This document shows, piece by piece, positions 1 to 13,334 of a stretch of 64,000 nt of DNA; within the stretch, counting starts at the first letter, position 1, and the number at the start of each line of letters is the position of its first letter. Under the pieces are notes generated by a model. It did not search any database. It worked only from the letters and a program-made list of their open reading frames with translations, and had not been told where the DNA came from. Origin of the DNA: Lineus longissimus (taxonomy: Eukaryota > Nemertea > Pilidiophora > Heteronemertea > Lineidae); the NCBI RefSeq assembly GCF_910592395.1, contig NC_088312.1, positions 7,254,001 to 7,318,000 of the forward strand, in the 5' to 3' direction. Position numbers and translations under genes: made by a program.

Positions 1-214
1 CAGTGGGAATAAATGAAAAGACTTTCGATTCTTTGTAGCATAGATATTGTCAACCTGGAAATATTTGCCGCCATTGTTCTACATCTAAGGCAGAGCAGAA
101 GTAGAATGTAAAGCCCTTGGCAAATGCAATGACAAAGCACAGTTAAGAGAATCAGACAGCAGAAAGGGAAATCTGGCTTTTATCATAAGCCAGGTTTATC
201 CAGCTCTTACATAC

Positions 215-2795
215 CTTTGTCTCTGTCTGCATGGAGTCCAAGGGACATGAGTATACCGCTATCTTAACATTGTCAACTTTGTTGATGTCACTCTCGATAA
301 TACGTTTAAATACCATTCCCTGTATGACTTCTGACTGATGGATACCAGCACCCTGGAAGCAATAATAGGTGAAAATGTCAATAAATTGTCATCAACCGCT
401 CTGTCAAAAGAGCGGCCAGACATTCAACCATGACTACTGTTCTTGATAATGATTTATTTTAAATATCACTAGACTGCATACTTGGGGCATTTGATTTAAT
501 TAGACAAGTTTTGCATCGTCTCTGCAACATGACCAGAATTAATCTTATTATGAGAGGGGCATTTTAACCACTTACCACAATTTTTGATACCCTAACATTG
601 TCAACGTTGAAGAACCCCTTCTCTGGAAGAACTGACACTGCAAAAGAACATCATTACACACTTATGAAAAGAGTGACTAAAGCTAGTTACTGCAATCCCT
701 TCCCACACTTTACTGAATTGGGTGCACATGATGCGAGGAGCTTGTTTGACTTCAGACATCACAAAGACTTTATAGATTTTATGATCTGTATCAGTTTTCT
801 TAATCATAAACAGCTCCTACGAGCCTGCCAACTCTTACCCCGTGTCGGCTTAATCGGAAGCCTAGGCATTTGTTCGACACATGTTGACGTACCACTTACC
901 AGAGGCCTGGGAAATAATATCTGCCAGGAAGTCTTCATTTCCATATTGTTTACTCATTACAGACGCTCGGATGGCCTTCTTGACTTCTTCCCTGTCACGC
1001 AGATCCTTAAGTTTGCCACACTCCAATTCTGAGAGGGAAGACGACAAAATACTAGTACAGTATGTAATGTACAATGATAGAAAGCCTGTGTTAGTGAGAT
1101 TGTACGAGATGGTCAACAGTTGAACAATGTATAATAGTGATATTAACTGTAAGTACATACCTTTTGGTTGTTTTTTTACATGTACAATTACAGTGCTTGC
1201 ACAAGCTGTAAATAGAAGATATCCTTACCTGGTAATACTTCCAAAGCCTTCTGACAAGCCAATTCGTAACCTTCAATCACCTCTGTCACAGACAAACCCT
1301 GCAAGTAAAAACAGGTTCACAGATTAGACAGAACAATTGGCATCTGACCGTAGTGCACTTGTAAAAATGTGAGGCCCGTCTTGGAGGAGGAATACTCCTC
1401 AGAGAAAAACAGCTCAAAGGGCAGAGGAAACACTGAAGAAGAAGACTCACCATCCTAATGAGTTGTTCAGCCTCCTCGAGCAATGCACCAGCAAAAACAA
1501 GGACAAAGTTGGTTCCATCACCACATTCCTGTTCCTGTTGCTGTGAAGCCATGACCAGCATCTTGGCAGCTGGGTGCTGCACCTCGAGCTCCCTTAGAAT
1601 CGTGGCTGCATCGTTTGTAACAAACAATTTCTCCAGATGGTTGATGACCATTTTATTCTGACCTGGAAGAAAGGAGGACATCAAATACATTTTTGTAAGT
1701 TTTGAAGGAGTTCCTTACACTCTATGCGAAGTGATTGAATTGTCTGACTCCATTTCAAATGTGAAAATCCTGTTATGCCAATAAATGTGTAACATTCAGA
1801 TGTTCTTCACCAGTTTCCTCAATTTTTATAACAAATTTCTAACTACAATTTCTAGCTCGTCTGGCCAGTGAGTGGGCAGCGGACTGAAAGTGGTATTCTT
1901 CATCATATTAGCCTTACCATTTGGACCATATGCAGACCGCGTCGTCTTTGCTAGCTCACTGCAGGCATCAATATTTCGATAAACTGCTTCTTCTAGGCCA
2001 CTGTAGTGCTGAAAGGTAAACCTAAGTCTCAGTATCACCATCATGACTAAAAAGAATCATCGTGGCTGCCAGGGCTGTCCTCTTGATGATGCAAAGACTA
2101 TTCATTATCTTGAGAGGGTTATCAAGAAGGTGCAAGAAGGTGTGTAGTTTATCGAGCAAAACAACCACACTTCTTTTAGCATGTTTAGTAATTGATATGA
2201 ATAGCTAATTTAGGTCAAATTGGGTCCATAAATTACACCGATAGTCTATAAGGTACAAGGGCATACAGTGCCATTGGCATATCTGGCAAAGGGCCTATGG
2301 TCATGTCATTGATTGATCAGATGAGTCACCGAGTTTCACCGATGTCGATGAATCAATTCTTTCTATAAAACTCACAGCGTCTTACTCTTACACTAAAAGA
2401 CTAATTTTGAGGCTAGCATATGCCAACAGCAAATACAATCAAACAGTCACGTTATCAGGAGGTGAGCATTTCATCAAAGATTTATCGATGACAAAATTAC
2501 AGTATATGCTGCAGGTGTAGTATTCATATAGTGTGTGTATTGGTAGTGCTTTACGCCGTACATTTGCATGAAGAATGTGCTAGAAGGAACATGTCTGCGT
2601 GCATGGGGAACATGTGAGCTCACAAACTCGGTCACATTAACATAACTACTGGCAGATTTGGAATGAAATGTGGCACAGGGATGCGGAAACTAGTTCTCTA
2701 AAGGATCAACAGAACGAATGGGAATTTCAAATCACCTTGGCACCATCTTTCATCATTTGGGCGAAGCCCGGCGGTTTAGGAACGTGCATTGCCAT
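215..2795 (-). CDS. CCT8: T-complex protein 1 subunit theta (CCT8), 5' seven exons, 3' end beyond the window
   Basis: CCT8 is one of eight subunits of the cytosolic TRiC/CCT chaperonin, which folds actin, tubulin and other proteins using ATP. Coding exons on the minus strand are 2795-2736 (start ATG, MAMHVPKPPGFAQMMKDGAK), 2008-1918, 1662-1451, 1298-1229, 1028-900, 637-576 and 352-215; all junctions are GT-AG and the phases agree. Visible hallmarks are HYSGLEEAVYRNIDACSELA, the ATP-site segment VTNDAATILRELEVQHPAAK, the theta-type GDGTNFVLVFAGALL motif, MSKQYGNEDFLADIISQA, and VYSCPLDSMQTETK at the last exon. This is roughly the N-terminal half (equatorial and intermediate regions, about 254 residues); the rest lies to the left of base 1. 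No stop or frameshift is seen. The start matches the usual N-terminus of the family. It is divergently arranged with macoilin, with 379 bp between start codons. Recognition is firm; exon ends were read by eye. Confidence 0.96.
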
Positions 2796-3174
2796 CTTGC
2801 TATTTTTGCAATCCCAGAATGCCGACTTCGGAGGAAATTGCGTATTTTCGAGTTGAACGCATGCGTAGTTGAAAGACACATGAACGAAGGCGATTTGTTA
2901 CATCTTCGAAATACATATTGAGGTATGTCGGAGTTCGTCTTGTAACAACAGGTGACGCCACTATTAGTTCATGAGTTATGAACTGATGGTGGCGTCACCT
3001 GTTATTTCTAGAAGAACTCCGACATCCCTCGAGCTCGCAGTGTACATCGAGGATGTAACAAATCGCTGAAGGAAGGGACAACAAAAAGACAGAAATTTTC
3101 TCGTCTTTTCCTATTTTTGTTGAGATCTAAACCATAGATTTCGATATCCTTACTCAAAAAAGAGGACTCAGAAC
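2796..3174. promoter_or_regulatory. Head-to-head intergenic interval between CCT8 and macoilin (putative bidirectional promoter)
   Basis: The two start codons face away from each other 379 bp apart, so both promoters and 5' leaders must lie here unless an untranslated upstream exon exists. No clear TATA box was seen. About half of the interval is a long palindrome (separate entry). Promoter function is inferred from position only. Confidence 0.5.
2886..3070. repeat. Long imperfect palindrome (MITE-like) in the CCT8/macoilin promoter interval
   Basis: The left arm runs inward from GCGATTTGTTACATC near 2890 through ATGTCGGAGTTC (2925) and AACAGGTGACGCCAC (about 2947-2961). The reverse complement follows on the right, ending at GATGTAACAAATCGC near 3052-3066. 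The centre is a short loop near 2974, flanked by GTTCAT and ATGAAC. The arms are about 90 bp each with a few mismatches and small indels. The structure resembles a fold-back MITE, but no clear target-site duplication was identified. Confidence 0.8.
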
Positions 3175-6100
3175 ATGAAGAGGCGAAATGCCGACTGTGC
3201 TAAGCTCCGACGGCCAATTAAAAGGAGCAAAATCACTGATGGTATCTACGGAAGGTATGGTGAAAAAGGCAAAAATGTTTCTGCTGTGACTTTGTCATTG
3301 TGTAATGTGTGTGCGATGCATGTCAATGATGTACACAGTCGCACTTTTTACTTTGCGGTGTGCATGTTGTGATATATATCAATATGCTGCGCATTGTGCA
3401 GTGGTGACAGTGCATGATGTTGTCAACAGCCTCGACAACAGATTGCTTCATTTTGATTGTATAAAGTCAAGTGATGATTAATCAAAATTTCTTAGACCAA
3501 GTCATCCATCAAGAAGACTGACCGTCCATGCGCTGCACAGGCCTGTTCCAGGCATTGAGCATGAGGCAGAGATTAGACCAAGAAGAAGAATCGTTCAAGA
3601 AGAAGCAGCAAACTACCTCTGAACCTCAGTCATGAGCTCACATTTGTTTCTCGTTATACTTACACTACAGGCCTACAATACATCACTTCAGAAATCTTAA
3701 AAATTGCTCTCATTTCACAATTGCTCTCGGATTTTCATCAAACCTACCTCAAATTGAGTGTTGCAGTATGTCCCTGCGTTTTAATCCATTCAAAAGTTCA
3801 TTCCGACCACAACCGCTCAAGAAAACTGGTGAGATAGACAGCCGAAATATTTGATATGTATGTTAGTTGAACTTACAGACAACTTAAAATGAGGAAGTCT
3901 AGAATGGACTTTGTTTCCCTTGTACTGATTACTGCTCATTGAAGTTAAAAGTCAGATCCCAGGTCTCAGGCAAAATTGGTATAAAAAAAAACAAGCCTGG
4001 TGCTTTTTACCCCCTCGCTGCATCCTCTACATCTGGGCTGATGATAGATCCTACCAATCAAGTGATGTCTGATGACTCGTCTAGCTATCTATCTAATCAA
4101 TGCATGCCATATTGGAATATTCTGCATTACCTGCTGGTGCACTAGAACCACCTCGTCCTGCTGTCCTGAACCTGAAGTAGCTGGCAAATGCATGTGCTGT
4201 GACAGATGACTGATGATACCATTTGTATTAAAGAGGTCTTTGTTAAAATTAGATTTTAGATAAAAAATCTGTATTCCCAACAGCATTATTCTACATTGTA
4301 TCACATCATTTTAAAGTCATACCATGCCATCAATTCAAAAATAACATTCCGCTCTCCAGCCATGCATATCTCCAGGATTGTAGTGCATATTGTGTGTAGT
4401 AATGTCTTTCAATGTCATGCTGTCATTCAGCCAGGTTAGTGCAGGTTGACCTTGATTGATAATGTGTTCATGTACATAGAATAGGGGTATGGAGTCAGAC
4501 TGTCACTGTCAGTGTCAGGATACATACATGTACATAACCTCCCCATTTTAAATGTTATCATGTCATGAATGGCTGGCAGACTTCCTGGTTTTGAGTGGCT
4601 ATCATTATCTAAACATGTCTAAATGTCATGGCTGATAGCTCAGATAAACCATATTATTAGAAATTGGCCTACTTTCTTAGAGTCGTCTTGAAGTCATGTG
4701 TCAATATAAAGTGCTCACTGAAAAATAGATCAGTTGTAACATGTACACAGTAATTAAATTATTTTTTTCGTGTGTGATGACTTCATCACATGTGTCAATG
4801 TGATGATTGATTTTAAAAGCTAAATTTTAAAGATGATTCTGATTGGCTCATTATAGTGGCAGCATCTTGCATCAAAACGGGAGTCATGTGTTTGGCGGTG
4901 ATGAGAGTAGAGACCAGTGCTGGGAATACAACGTGGGGTTACCCTTGGAGTCTTGAGTGTGATAGTCAGACTGAATTCTTGTACATGTACTTGGACATGT
5001 TTCACCAAACTTTCTGTTTCTCTTATTGATTACTCTACAGTCAAACATTGTGATCTCTGGTTACAAAATGGCTCGAGTTTGGAACTAAAACTTGTAGAAT
5101 AAAAGAGCTCTGCCCACTTTACCATTAGTGGCCAAAGAAGACTGTCAACTGAACCCAGGTCTTTAATTCCTCAAAGATCATGGGTTGCCTTGGCAACGGC
5201 AGTCATTGACAGTGTAGATTCTACCTGTAATTGTGGGCTCTGTGATGGTGTGCATTATGAGTCTGATGTCACCAGAATCATGCCATAGTTTATGTTTCAT
5301 TGTGGTGTAATTGTGTTTTTTTTCACAGTTCTTGAAAGTAAATTGACCTAAATTCGATTATCTACAATCTACAATGCATTTTCAAAGCTCAAATTGACTG
5401 GTAACGGAAGCGTTTCAATTGTTATGGTCTCCATTGTTCTATGCAAAAGAACGGTAATTGAATCAGCAATCGATGCGCAGCTTTTCTTGCTGTTAGTGTT
5501 AATGTTAGCATTCATAAAGCCTCGTTTAGTTGTGTATCTAAAAAAACAATATAAAATGGTGACAGTCAGCCATAAATACTGCTAAAGCCTACATTTGTAT
5601 TCCATTTGTTAAAAATTTGAAAATTGTAATTGAATTTGAAAATTTCAAATTGCGTAAATACCTACCGGTCCTGATGAATATAAATTTCAACAAGGACTAT
5701 GATTGAGTGTTGTGTATGCAGATACAAATACTACCAAGTAGAATTCTCAGCAAATTTGTTAACACAATATTAACTGTGAAATGGCATTGTAACTGCCTTT
5801 CTTATGCTCTACCAGTATAAAATTAAAGCGAACTGGAAAAGGATTAAAGAGGTTTTGCTACCGTGTCACTCCTTGTCTTCCCTTTGCCATGCCAGTATTA
5901 AAAAAAGGATCAACGCGTTCCCTCTTCATTGTTTTATCATTTCTGTCTTTGCAGTGCTTTTCTGTACCTGAAGTTCCTCCTAGTATGGGCCCTGGTGCTG
6001 ATGGCGGACTTTGTCCTGGAGTTCAGGTTTGAGTACCTGTGGCCGTTCTGGTTGCTTTTGCGAAGTGTTTACGACTCATTCAAATATCAAGGCTTGGTAA

Positions 6101-9100
6101 GATTTTAATTTTGGATTCATGGATAGGTTTCATAAGTCAAGTGACTTGGAAGGCATTTTGCACTGAGCAAGGGTGGTCTGGTTGGAGCAGCAGAATGAGG
6201 CACCAAATTGCCCCCTCTTAGACCATGAGACCTACATGTACGGCACTCTCCAAAATTAAAACTGTAAACGAATTGTCAAAATAAGGAAAAATGCACGTCT
6301 TTTCTCCAGCAGTGGCAACAGTCATGGCTTGTGCCGTACTCGTAAATTCAGTCCAGATTAATCCAGTTGGACCAATAATTTCACAAGGTTGGATTTTTTG
6401 CATATTATTTTGTGTCTTTTTCAGGCATTTTCTGTATTCTTTGTGTGTATCGCCATTACATCTGATGTGATATGTTACCTGTTCATCCCAGTGCAGTGGC
6501 TCTTCTTCGCCGCCAGTACGTACGTCTGGGTCCAATACGTTTGGCATACAGGTGAGTCGGCGTCGCCCAAGAAAACTGCACATTCTGCTTGAAAAACCAA
6601 ATTGATATAGTGGCTTCTGGATAGGATGGGTAATAATGTTTGCAGTTGTAAAGGACTTTGAGACAGTTTGATAATACAGTGAAAGCGTTATATATAAGAA
6701 CACACTATATTATTTATACAGTTGAACCTCTCTATTATGGTCACCCTTGGAACTGACGAGTGCTGTCCTTTATATGGAGGTGTCCTAATTAGAGAGGTCA
6801 AATTGAAAAGAAACAACCAATTTGGGATCAAAACTAGTGTCTTTTATAGATGTTGTCCTGAATAGAGAGGTGTCCGCAGAGGGAGGTTCAACTGTATTAA
6901 TTATCATTACATGACTCTTAAGTTTTACCCCTGCCCCCGTGTCACTTTTGTGAAAGATAATTTGAAGCTTCAAGGGTTAAAATTCATGCAGTTCTTGTGT
7001 GCTCATTTTATCACGATAGAAATGAGCTGATTGATTCCTGTATGTTAGCCCTTGATGGATGTAGACGCAGTAACACCTAGTGGTGCATGGGTGAAAATTT
7101 AAATTAGCACCATCTAATCAGACACCCTGGCATTCTCAGTGTTTTAAACCATTTCACGACTCGGTGGGGCAGCAAACCGGAAGCCCAACCTTTGCACACG
7201 CATTCTGTCACACCACATGAATGTTCGTCTAGTATGAAGGTTCATGTAGCTGTCACCAAATGTGACCAGGCATAATAAACGTTAGAACTTGATATTCATA
7301 CCGGTCGAGATACAATAACATAATCAACAACATCTGTGCACGTTTTGATGAAAAACATGGAAAACAAACACTGTACATCTGTACATGCTGTATGCATTAC
7401 GGTATATACATGATTGACAACTGGGTGTCATACTGTCTCTCCGCCTTTGTACATAAGCAGGCTGCATTATTATTAAACATGGCTAGTGTTTGCTGCTGAA
7501 AATTTTTTTGTTTTACAAATGCCATATCTTCGCTAGTTGTGCATTTGTCACCCAAATTGTCACAGACAAAACACCGTCATCAGTACCAGTGGTATTTGTG
7601 CTGGTATCGGTTATATGTGGGTCTTCCTGGTCCATAATGTGCCATCACAGATAGTTAGTTTATCACATCAATCGTCGGTATTGTTGGCACTGATAATGAC
7701 CTGAACAAATTCCCTGCAAAATTGCGACATCATTTATGTATAATAATATCACAAGTCAAACAATTTTCCCCAGGGACCTGTCATGCAAGGATTTCTTTAA
7801 GGGCCTTACATGTATTTGATTATAAGCATGATAATTAGAAGAGCACCTGCTGCCAAAAGAAATTAAAAAATGTGTCAATCAACGCGTTGTCAAATGTGTG
7901 TGGTTGGTTGTCAATGGTTGCATCAGCATGCGGCTGTCATTACTCAATTGCTCAAGAAGCTTCATGTACTAGACTATACTAGACCATCATTCCTGCCACT
8001 CTTTACAACTACAAAAACAATTTCTTATATGGCGCTTTATTTTGTACTACATTCTCAAAGCACTTCACATTTCTTCCCTAGTCTTAGCTGAAACCTTTCA
8101 GTGGAACAGATGAGCTCAAAACCTGAAAAAAAGTGTGCCTAACTTAATCCTGAGCATGTGAGCTGCTGCTGTTGAGAGCCAGTGAGTTCTCTGATAACTT
8201 TCATATTTGAGGCCTGAGCTTTAAGATTTCATGTGATGACTACTGCTTCTTTTTCAGACCGGGGTATCTGTCTTCCCACAGTTTCCCTCTGGTTACTGTT
8301 CGTCTGGGTTGAAGCGTCTGTCCGGCTGCGCGAACTCAAAAGTCTGCCACTTCATTTAGATCTCTGTCGACCTTTTGCTGCACATTGGTAAGTTGGATTA
8401 GAGAGGGATCGCAATGGTTAAGTTCAGGCTACACCTGCCAATATTTCAAAAACCTCTGGCTGTTTTGAGTCAAAGCTGTCACGGAAGATGAGAGTAACGT
8501 TGTAGATCCTTATGATGCACATTTTGTGTTTGAAGTCATGCTCGTTAGCTGAAACAAAGATGTTTTCTTAAGGTACATAACTTCAATATCGAATACACAT
8601 TCCTATGAGTGTGTCTTTTCTGTCTTGACAAAATGTTTGAAATACATTCTATTTGTAACAATAGTCTTTTCTCTTTCCAGTATTGGATACCCAATGGTGA
8701 CGCTAGGATTTGGGTTCAAAAGTTACGTTTCTTATAAAATGAGAGTGGTAAGTATTGACTGTGCAACCATTCTTAACAGCTACATTTATCAGTCCACCGG
8801 GTATCATCACATGAATATTCTTCATTTGCTGTACATGGCCTTTAATTGTCATTAAAAAGTTGGCATGCTGGGAATGGCACATAGAGGAACAGATGTATTT
8901 ATCATTTCCTCCTAATCATGTTTGCTTCACATGTTGTTCAGTATTGCATATCAGTTGACCCAGAATCTAAATGTAATCAATCCGTGCTTTGTAGAATTGG
9001 GTGGACAGTCAATATTGTGTAGTGTTATTGATTTTTATTGCCCTTGAAACCAGAGGTCTATTAATTTTTACTGCCCTTGAAACCCAACTTACCTCCAATA

Positions 9101-12068
9101 TAGGAAATCAAAGTCTCTGGTACAGCTGGGGGGGGGGGGGTACAGTGTCTCATTCGAATAGTTTTAAAATTGACAGTTTTCGCATTGTGTAATGCTGTTT
9201 TTCTCTTTTACTCTTTACAGAGAAAACAGAAAGATGTTCAGAAAGATAATGAGTTTTATGTTCAGTTACTACAGCAAGCATTGCCACCTGAACAGCAAAA
9301 TGCAGCAAATGCTGAAAAAGCTAAAGGTTTGTATAAACAATTGTATTATATTTCTAGCATTTGGCAAGTTTGGTACCCTGAGAGAGAAGAACATGTACAG
9401 GATGACCTCAAATTGTCCACTTTTCTCATCTTTCATTGCTATGATTCCACAATAGTGAACCTTGCAATCAGTTAACCCTTGGCCCCACGCCCCGCAAAGA
9501 TGAGTTTTAAGTCTCTACTACCTGCATTATACTCGCTGGATCATTCTTCTGTGGGTTAAGCCGGTTATCGAGCTGCCGTATCTTATACAATGTTAGTGAA
9601 TCTGGCTGGAAGGATGTACATGTAGTCTACTTGTAATACATGAATCCCGTTTTTGAATTCTCATCCTTGCCTTGAAATTTTAGCGTTAACTTCCAAAACT
9701 TCAAGCCAAGAGGAGGTAATCTCAAATGGTAGTATAGCGGGAAAAAAATCATCGCCGACAAGCAATGGTGTCTCAACCCAAAAAACAGAGCCTGAAAAGG
9801 ACTGGAAGAAACACAATAACAATAGTCAGATAGAGGATTATGAATATATTGAGCAGACGCTACCCAAACACAATGTAAATGATTTCATTGAAAATGATGA
9901 GAACGATCACGTGAAAGCCTACAAAGATAAAACGGTGAACAAAAGTACAAAATTTGTGAGTTCGAAGGATCGAGATTCGTCCTCTTCCAAGAAGTCTAAA
10001 AGTAACAATGTGAAGGATACGCCGTCTGCTACTACCACCACTGCCAATAACATATCCAATTCATGTAACAAGGAGGACTATATATGTAGGTGAGTATCAT
10101 GGGTGGATGTGATGGTGAGTGGACAGTGTCCTGGATTACTGACAGAGGGAGGGATTGGGTTCAAAAAATCGTTTCTGAGCCACTTTGTTCTTGCTGCGTT
10201 AAAGTTCATTGTAAAGTGCTGTATGTTTTCCAGCTGTACAGTTATCTTTTTTCCTATTTTAGGATTGAGTCTGAGCTGAAGCGTATAAAAATGGAGTTAC
10301 AGTCAAGTCGTAACTTGGAGCAAGAGCTTCGTTCACAAGTCAACAACTTCATCACCGGTGATAAATCTCTGAAGAGTGAGTTGTATCAACTACAGCAGGA
10401 TAATGAAAGCTTACAGACAAAGTAAGTGTAGATATTCTTCTGCTTCTGCAGGGTTGACTCTGCACTTGGAGATGTTTTTCTCCAGAGGCCTCCAAGGCGT
10501 TATGAGGGTTTTTTGGTTGAGCAGATCATCTGAGGTCTACTGAAATGTTTTAGGACAGACTGGGGTTAGAATGTGAAGTCAGATGTTAACCAATATCGTA
10601 GAATGCTATTGGACTAAAACCAAAAAACTTCCTCTTTCAGATTACACAATCTTGTAACCAGTCGTCAACAGGACAAGCAGATCCTTGCATCATTAGAGAA
10701 AAAGTTATTAGAGGAGCGTAAATGTAAGGCGGCCACCGAGCATCAGTTACTCACGGAACGTAAAGCGAAGAAGGCTGAGGAGGCCGCTGCTGCTAGAGCG
10801 GTCGCTATGGCTACTGCCGCTAGGTAAGCCCTTGCACTTCTCCTCCATTGACTGCAGTCATCAACTTGTTTTTTCCCCAAATTTCCCATTTGCTCCGTAA
10901 CTACTTACGACTATTTTATTTTTGTATACGCTAACATCTTATCTCTCTGGTTGAAATCTCATTTCTGCAATTGCGGCAATACCCAACATGCAATCACTTT
11001 TGATAAACATGTAGTAGTGGTCTATGAGTACCTATTGGGTACAACGTACATCCTATTCTTCCGGAAAAAACTGAGTAAAAATTACAAAATTGCCTTTTTA
11101 CTTTGAAACTGGTACAATGTACATTTAGACTTCCCGTCTCTTATGAAACTCATCCTCCACATTTCAGGGTTGAATGTTCTGACATGTGTAAGTCACGCCG
11201 TCGGGATTTAGAAAACGACTTGAAGCTGCTTCGCCGTGACTTGATGGTGCGAGAAGAACAGCTCTGTCAGAAAGAAAGAGAAGCTCAGGTACGGCGATTT
11301 GAGTGTTTTTTCTCGACAAAAATAAAAAAAAGGTTGCTGCACCTTGCCCCTCTAAAATGACTCCCTGTCTTTCTGTATATATTTAAATTTCTCTGCCTGT
11401 ACATAGTTCTCAGGATACTGTATCTTATCATTCTATCCTCCGTCTATTTCAGTCTCTACGCCAGTATAAAGATGCTCAGAATGAAACTGATGTCCTCATG
11501 TCGGCGCTCGCGGCTATGCAGGATAAAAACGCACACCTTGAGACAAGTCTGAGCGCAGAGACACGACTCAAATTAGACTTATTCTCTGCTTTGGGTGAGG
11601 CTAAAAGACAGATAGAAATTCAATCAGGTGGGTAGACATTTTTAGCAATCATAGGATCGTCAAGCTCGACTCCCAGTCAGTCCCGGTACACTCATGTGAT
11701 ATAGAGGGCGACTCTAGTGTCCAGTATTGTTATAAAGCTAGTAATGTCCCCGTTGACACTCAACGGACCCACTAGAACTGAATTCCATGCTGACACATGG
11801 CAAAAGTCGCTTCATTTCTTTCTGAGTTTTGATAACAACCTCTCTTTTTGCAGAACTCCATAATCAGAAGGATCGTCAGATAGCTGAGCTGAAATCAAAG
11901 ATCGCCGAGGTGATGGCCCTGATGCCGACGACGACATCGAGCTATAACAACACGATGACCGAATCGAGCCCGCTCTACACGTCGAAATATTCGCCCACTC
12001 CTGATGATGTCATTGCCAAGTCGAATCTGAATCCAAACGCTTCGGATTACACTCCAAAGGGAAATTGA
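3175..12068 (+). CDS. MACO1: Macoilin (TMEM57/MACO1), complete, 12 coding exons
   Basis: Macoilin is a conserved ER and neuronal multi-pass membrane protein with a long C-terminal coiled-coil region, linked to neuronal excitability. Exons are 3175-3254, 5955-6096, 6425-6551, 8258-8387, 8681-8747, 9221-9326, 9684-10089, 10263-10421, 10641-10823, 11168-11288, 11453-11627 and 11854-12068, with consistent phases, giving 636 aa (the human protein is about 660). It starts MKRRNADCAKLRRPIKRS, as in the family. Hydrophobic segments lie around residues 28-70 (FEYLWPFWLLLRSVYDSF), 75-115 (VQWLFFAASTYVWVQYVW) and 119-145, followed by LGFGFKSYVSYKM. Exon 6 has ENEFYVQLLQQALPPEQQ-like sequence (DNEFYVQLLQQALPPEQQ here). 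Exon 7 (residues about 218-353) is the poorly conserved Ser/Lys/Asn-rich linker. Residues 353-600 are coiled-coil, including LMSALAAMQDKNAHLETSLS, AETRLKLDLFSALGEAKRQ and IAELKSKIAEVMALMP. The tail ends LNPNASDYTPKGN. No defects are seen. Confidence 0.97.
6719..6894. mobile_element. Small TA-flanked MITE, pogo/Tc1-mariner type, in macoilin intron 3
   Basis: The element begins CAGTTGAACCTCTCT at 6719 and ends AGGGAGGTTCAACTG at 6894, giving inverted termini of about 14 bp, and TA dinucleotides flank both sides. It is 176 bp long with no coding capacity. Internally it repeats GTCCT and TAGAGAGGTGTCC motifs. Terminal CAGTTGAACC with a TA target duplication resembles pogo/Tigger-like elements; the family assignment is inference. 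Confidence 0.75.
9128..9140 (+). repeat. Homopolymer run of 13 G
   Basis: Thirteen consecutive G lie in macoilin intron 5, 80 bp upstream of the exon 6 acceptor. The run could form a G-quadruplex only by pairing with other tracts; it may also be a sequencing-prone site whose length is uncertain. Confidence 0.9.
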
Positions 12069-13218
12069 ATTGATGGTCTTGTTGAAATATCCTCGCCTGG
12101 TTGATACTGGTGTCTGTTGCTTGGTCATCTTGCAGTGCGGTGTTCAAATTTGGCTGCATAATCCACACCGAGGAAATATTGACACTTTTTGGAACACCCT
12201 GTGGCAAAGCTCCTTAAGTGTCAACCAACATTACAGCTCCAATCTTGCAAGGTTCCGTTGGATAACCAACACCTCAAGATCAGTATCAATACCTGAAACA
12301 AGTTATTAGAATCAATATTCGCATCCTTGAAAAGTCTATTGCTATTTCTGCGTGAATACAACCGTACAGTCATTGAACAGCAGCATCACTCCGGTGAGGA
12401 TATTTGATAGAATTGTCGATGGTTGAGTCCAGAACTCCTCTGAATCAGTTGTAAAAGAAAGAAGACAATAAGAGAACCATCTTTTGTGCAATGTTATGTT
12501 GGGCTTCAGTGTAAGTCCAGTATCTCTGCTTGTTGCTACATATAGTTCTTGTTCATTTACCTCCAAGATGGTATGAATTGTGTAACGCTGAATTTTTCTG
12601 TTTGTTATTTTTGCTCAAAGAGAATCTGAAAATACCAACCTCTATCCTTGAAAACCGAAATTTGTTTCTTAGATATCTGTTTGGAGTATTGGTGACAGCC
12701 GACAACTTCAGCTTGTTTTCACACTGCTTCTGTGCCAATATGGCAAGGTGATTTGATCTTTGCCTTGCATTTTCGATAATGATCTCCTACAACAAGTTGG
12801 TCAAGAACAGTCATGTCCTGATACCATTAAAACTTGAACTTCGAAAGTTACGATTAGCATTTGTGTCCCATAGATTACATTGCTTCCTCCATAAACATTG
12901 CTCGAGCCCTGCATTACTTTTCATTACACTTCTGCTGATTATTGACCACTTTGAATTAGTTTGTGAATCTCACCGAATGCACAGTTGTTTTTTTAAATGA
13001 GGTGAAGTTACCACTTCTGCTGAATATTAAGTTGTGTTGTTTGTGGTCTTTATGTTTTAATCTTTTCATTTTCAGTTATATTACCACAAGACAAAGCACG
13101 CGGTTGAAACTGGTGATTGTCAAGCCTGGCATTTCAAGCCTTTATGTATCGGGGTGATTGACCAAATTACCGTAACACCCTGTAGAATTGTATTGACAAT
13201 CACCTCACCGAGGGTTTC

Positions 13219-13334
13219 CCACCTCTCCGAGTGCCACCACAGTTGGATGTACCCAGGGCCCTGTTTAGAGATTGAATTCAGTCTGAGGCTTGATTTCCTC
13301 AGAGGTGGTTGGACTTGACTCGGAGAGGTGGGGA
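13219..13334. repeat. Inverted repeat with 15-bp arms downstream of macoilin
   Basis: CCCACCTCTCCGAGT near 13219 is repeated as its reverse complement ACTCGGAGAGGTGGG near 13318-13333, separated by about 85 bp. The loop itself holds further partial complementarity (CCACCACAGTTGGA against GGTGGTTGGACTTG). It could be an RNA stem in the macoilin 3' UTR or a relic of a small transposon. Confidence 0.65.

Noticed and set aside
598-1032. 144-codon plus-strand open frame
   Set aside because: It lies antisense to CCT8 exons and introns and crosses their splice sites; its residues show no family similarity.
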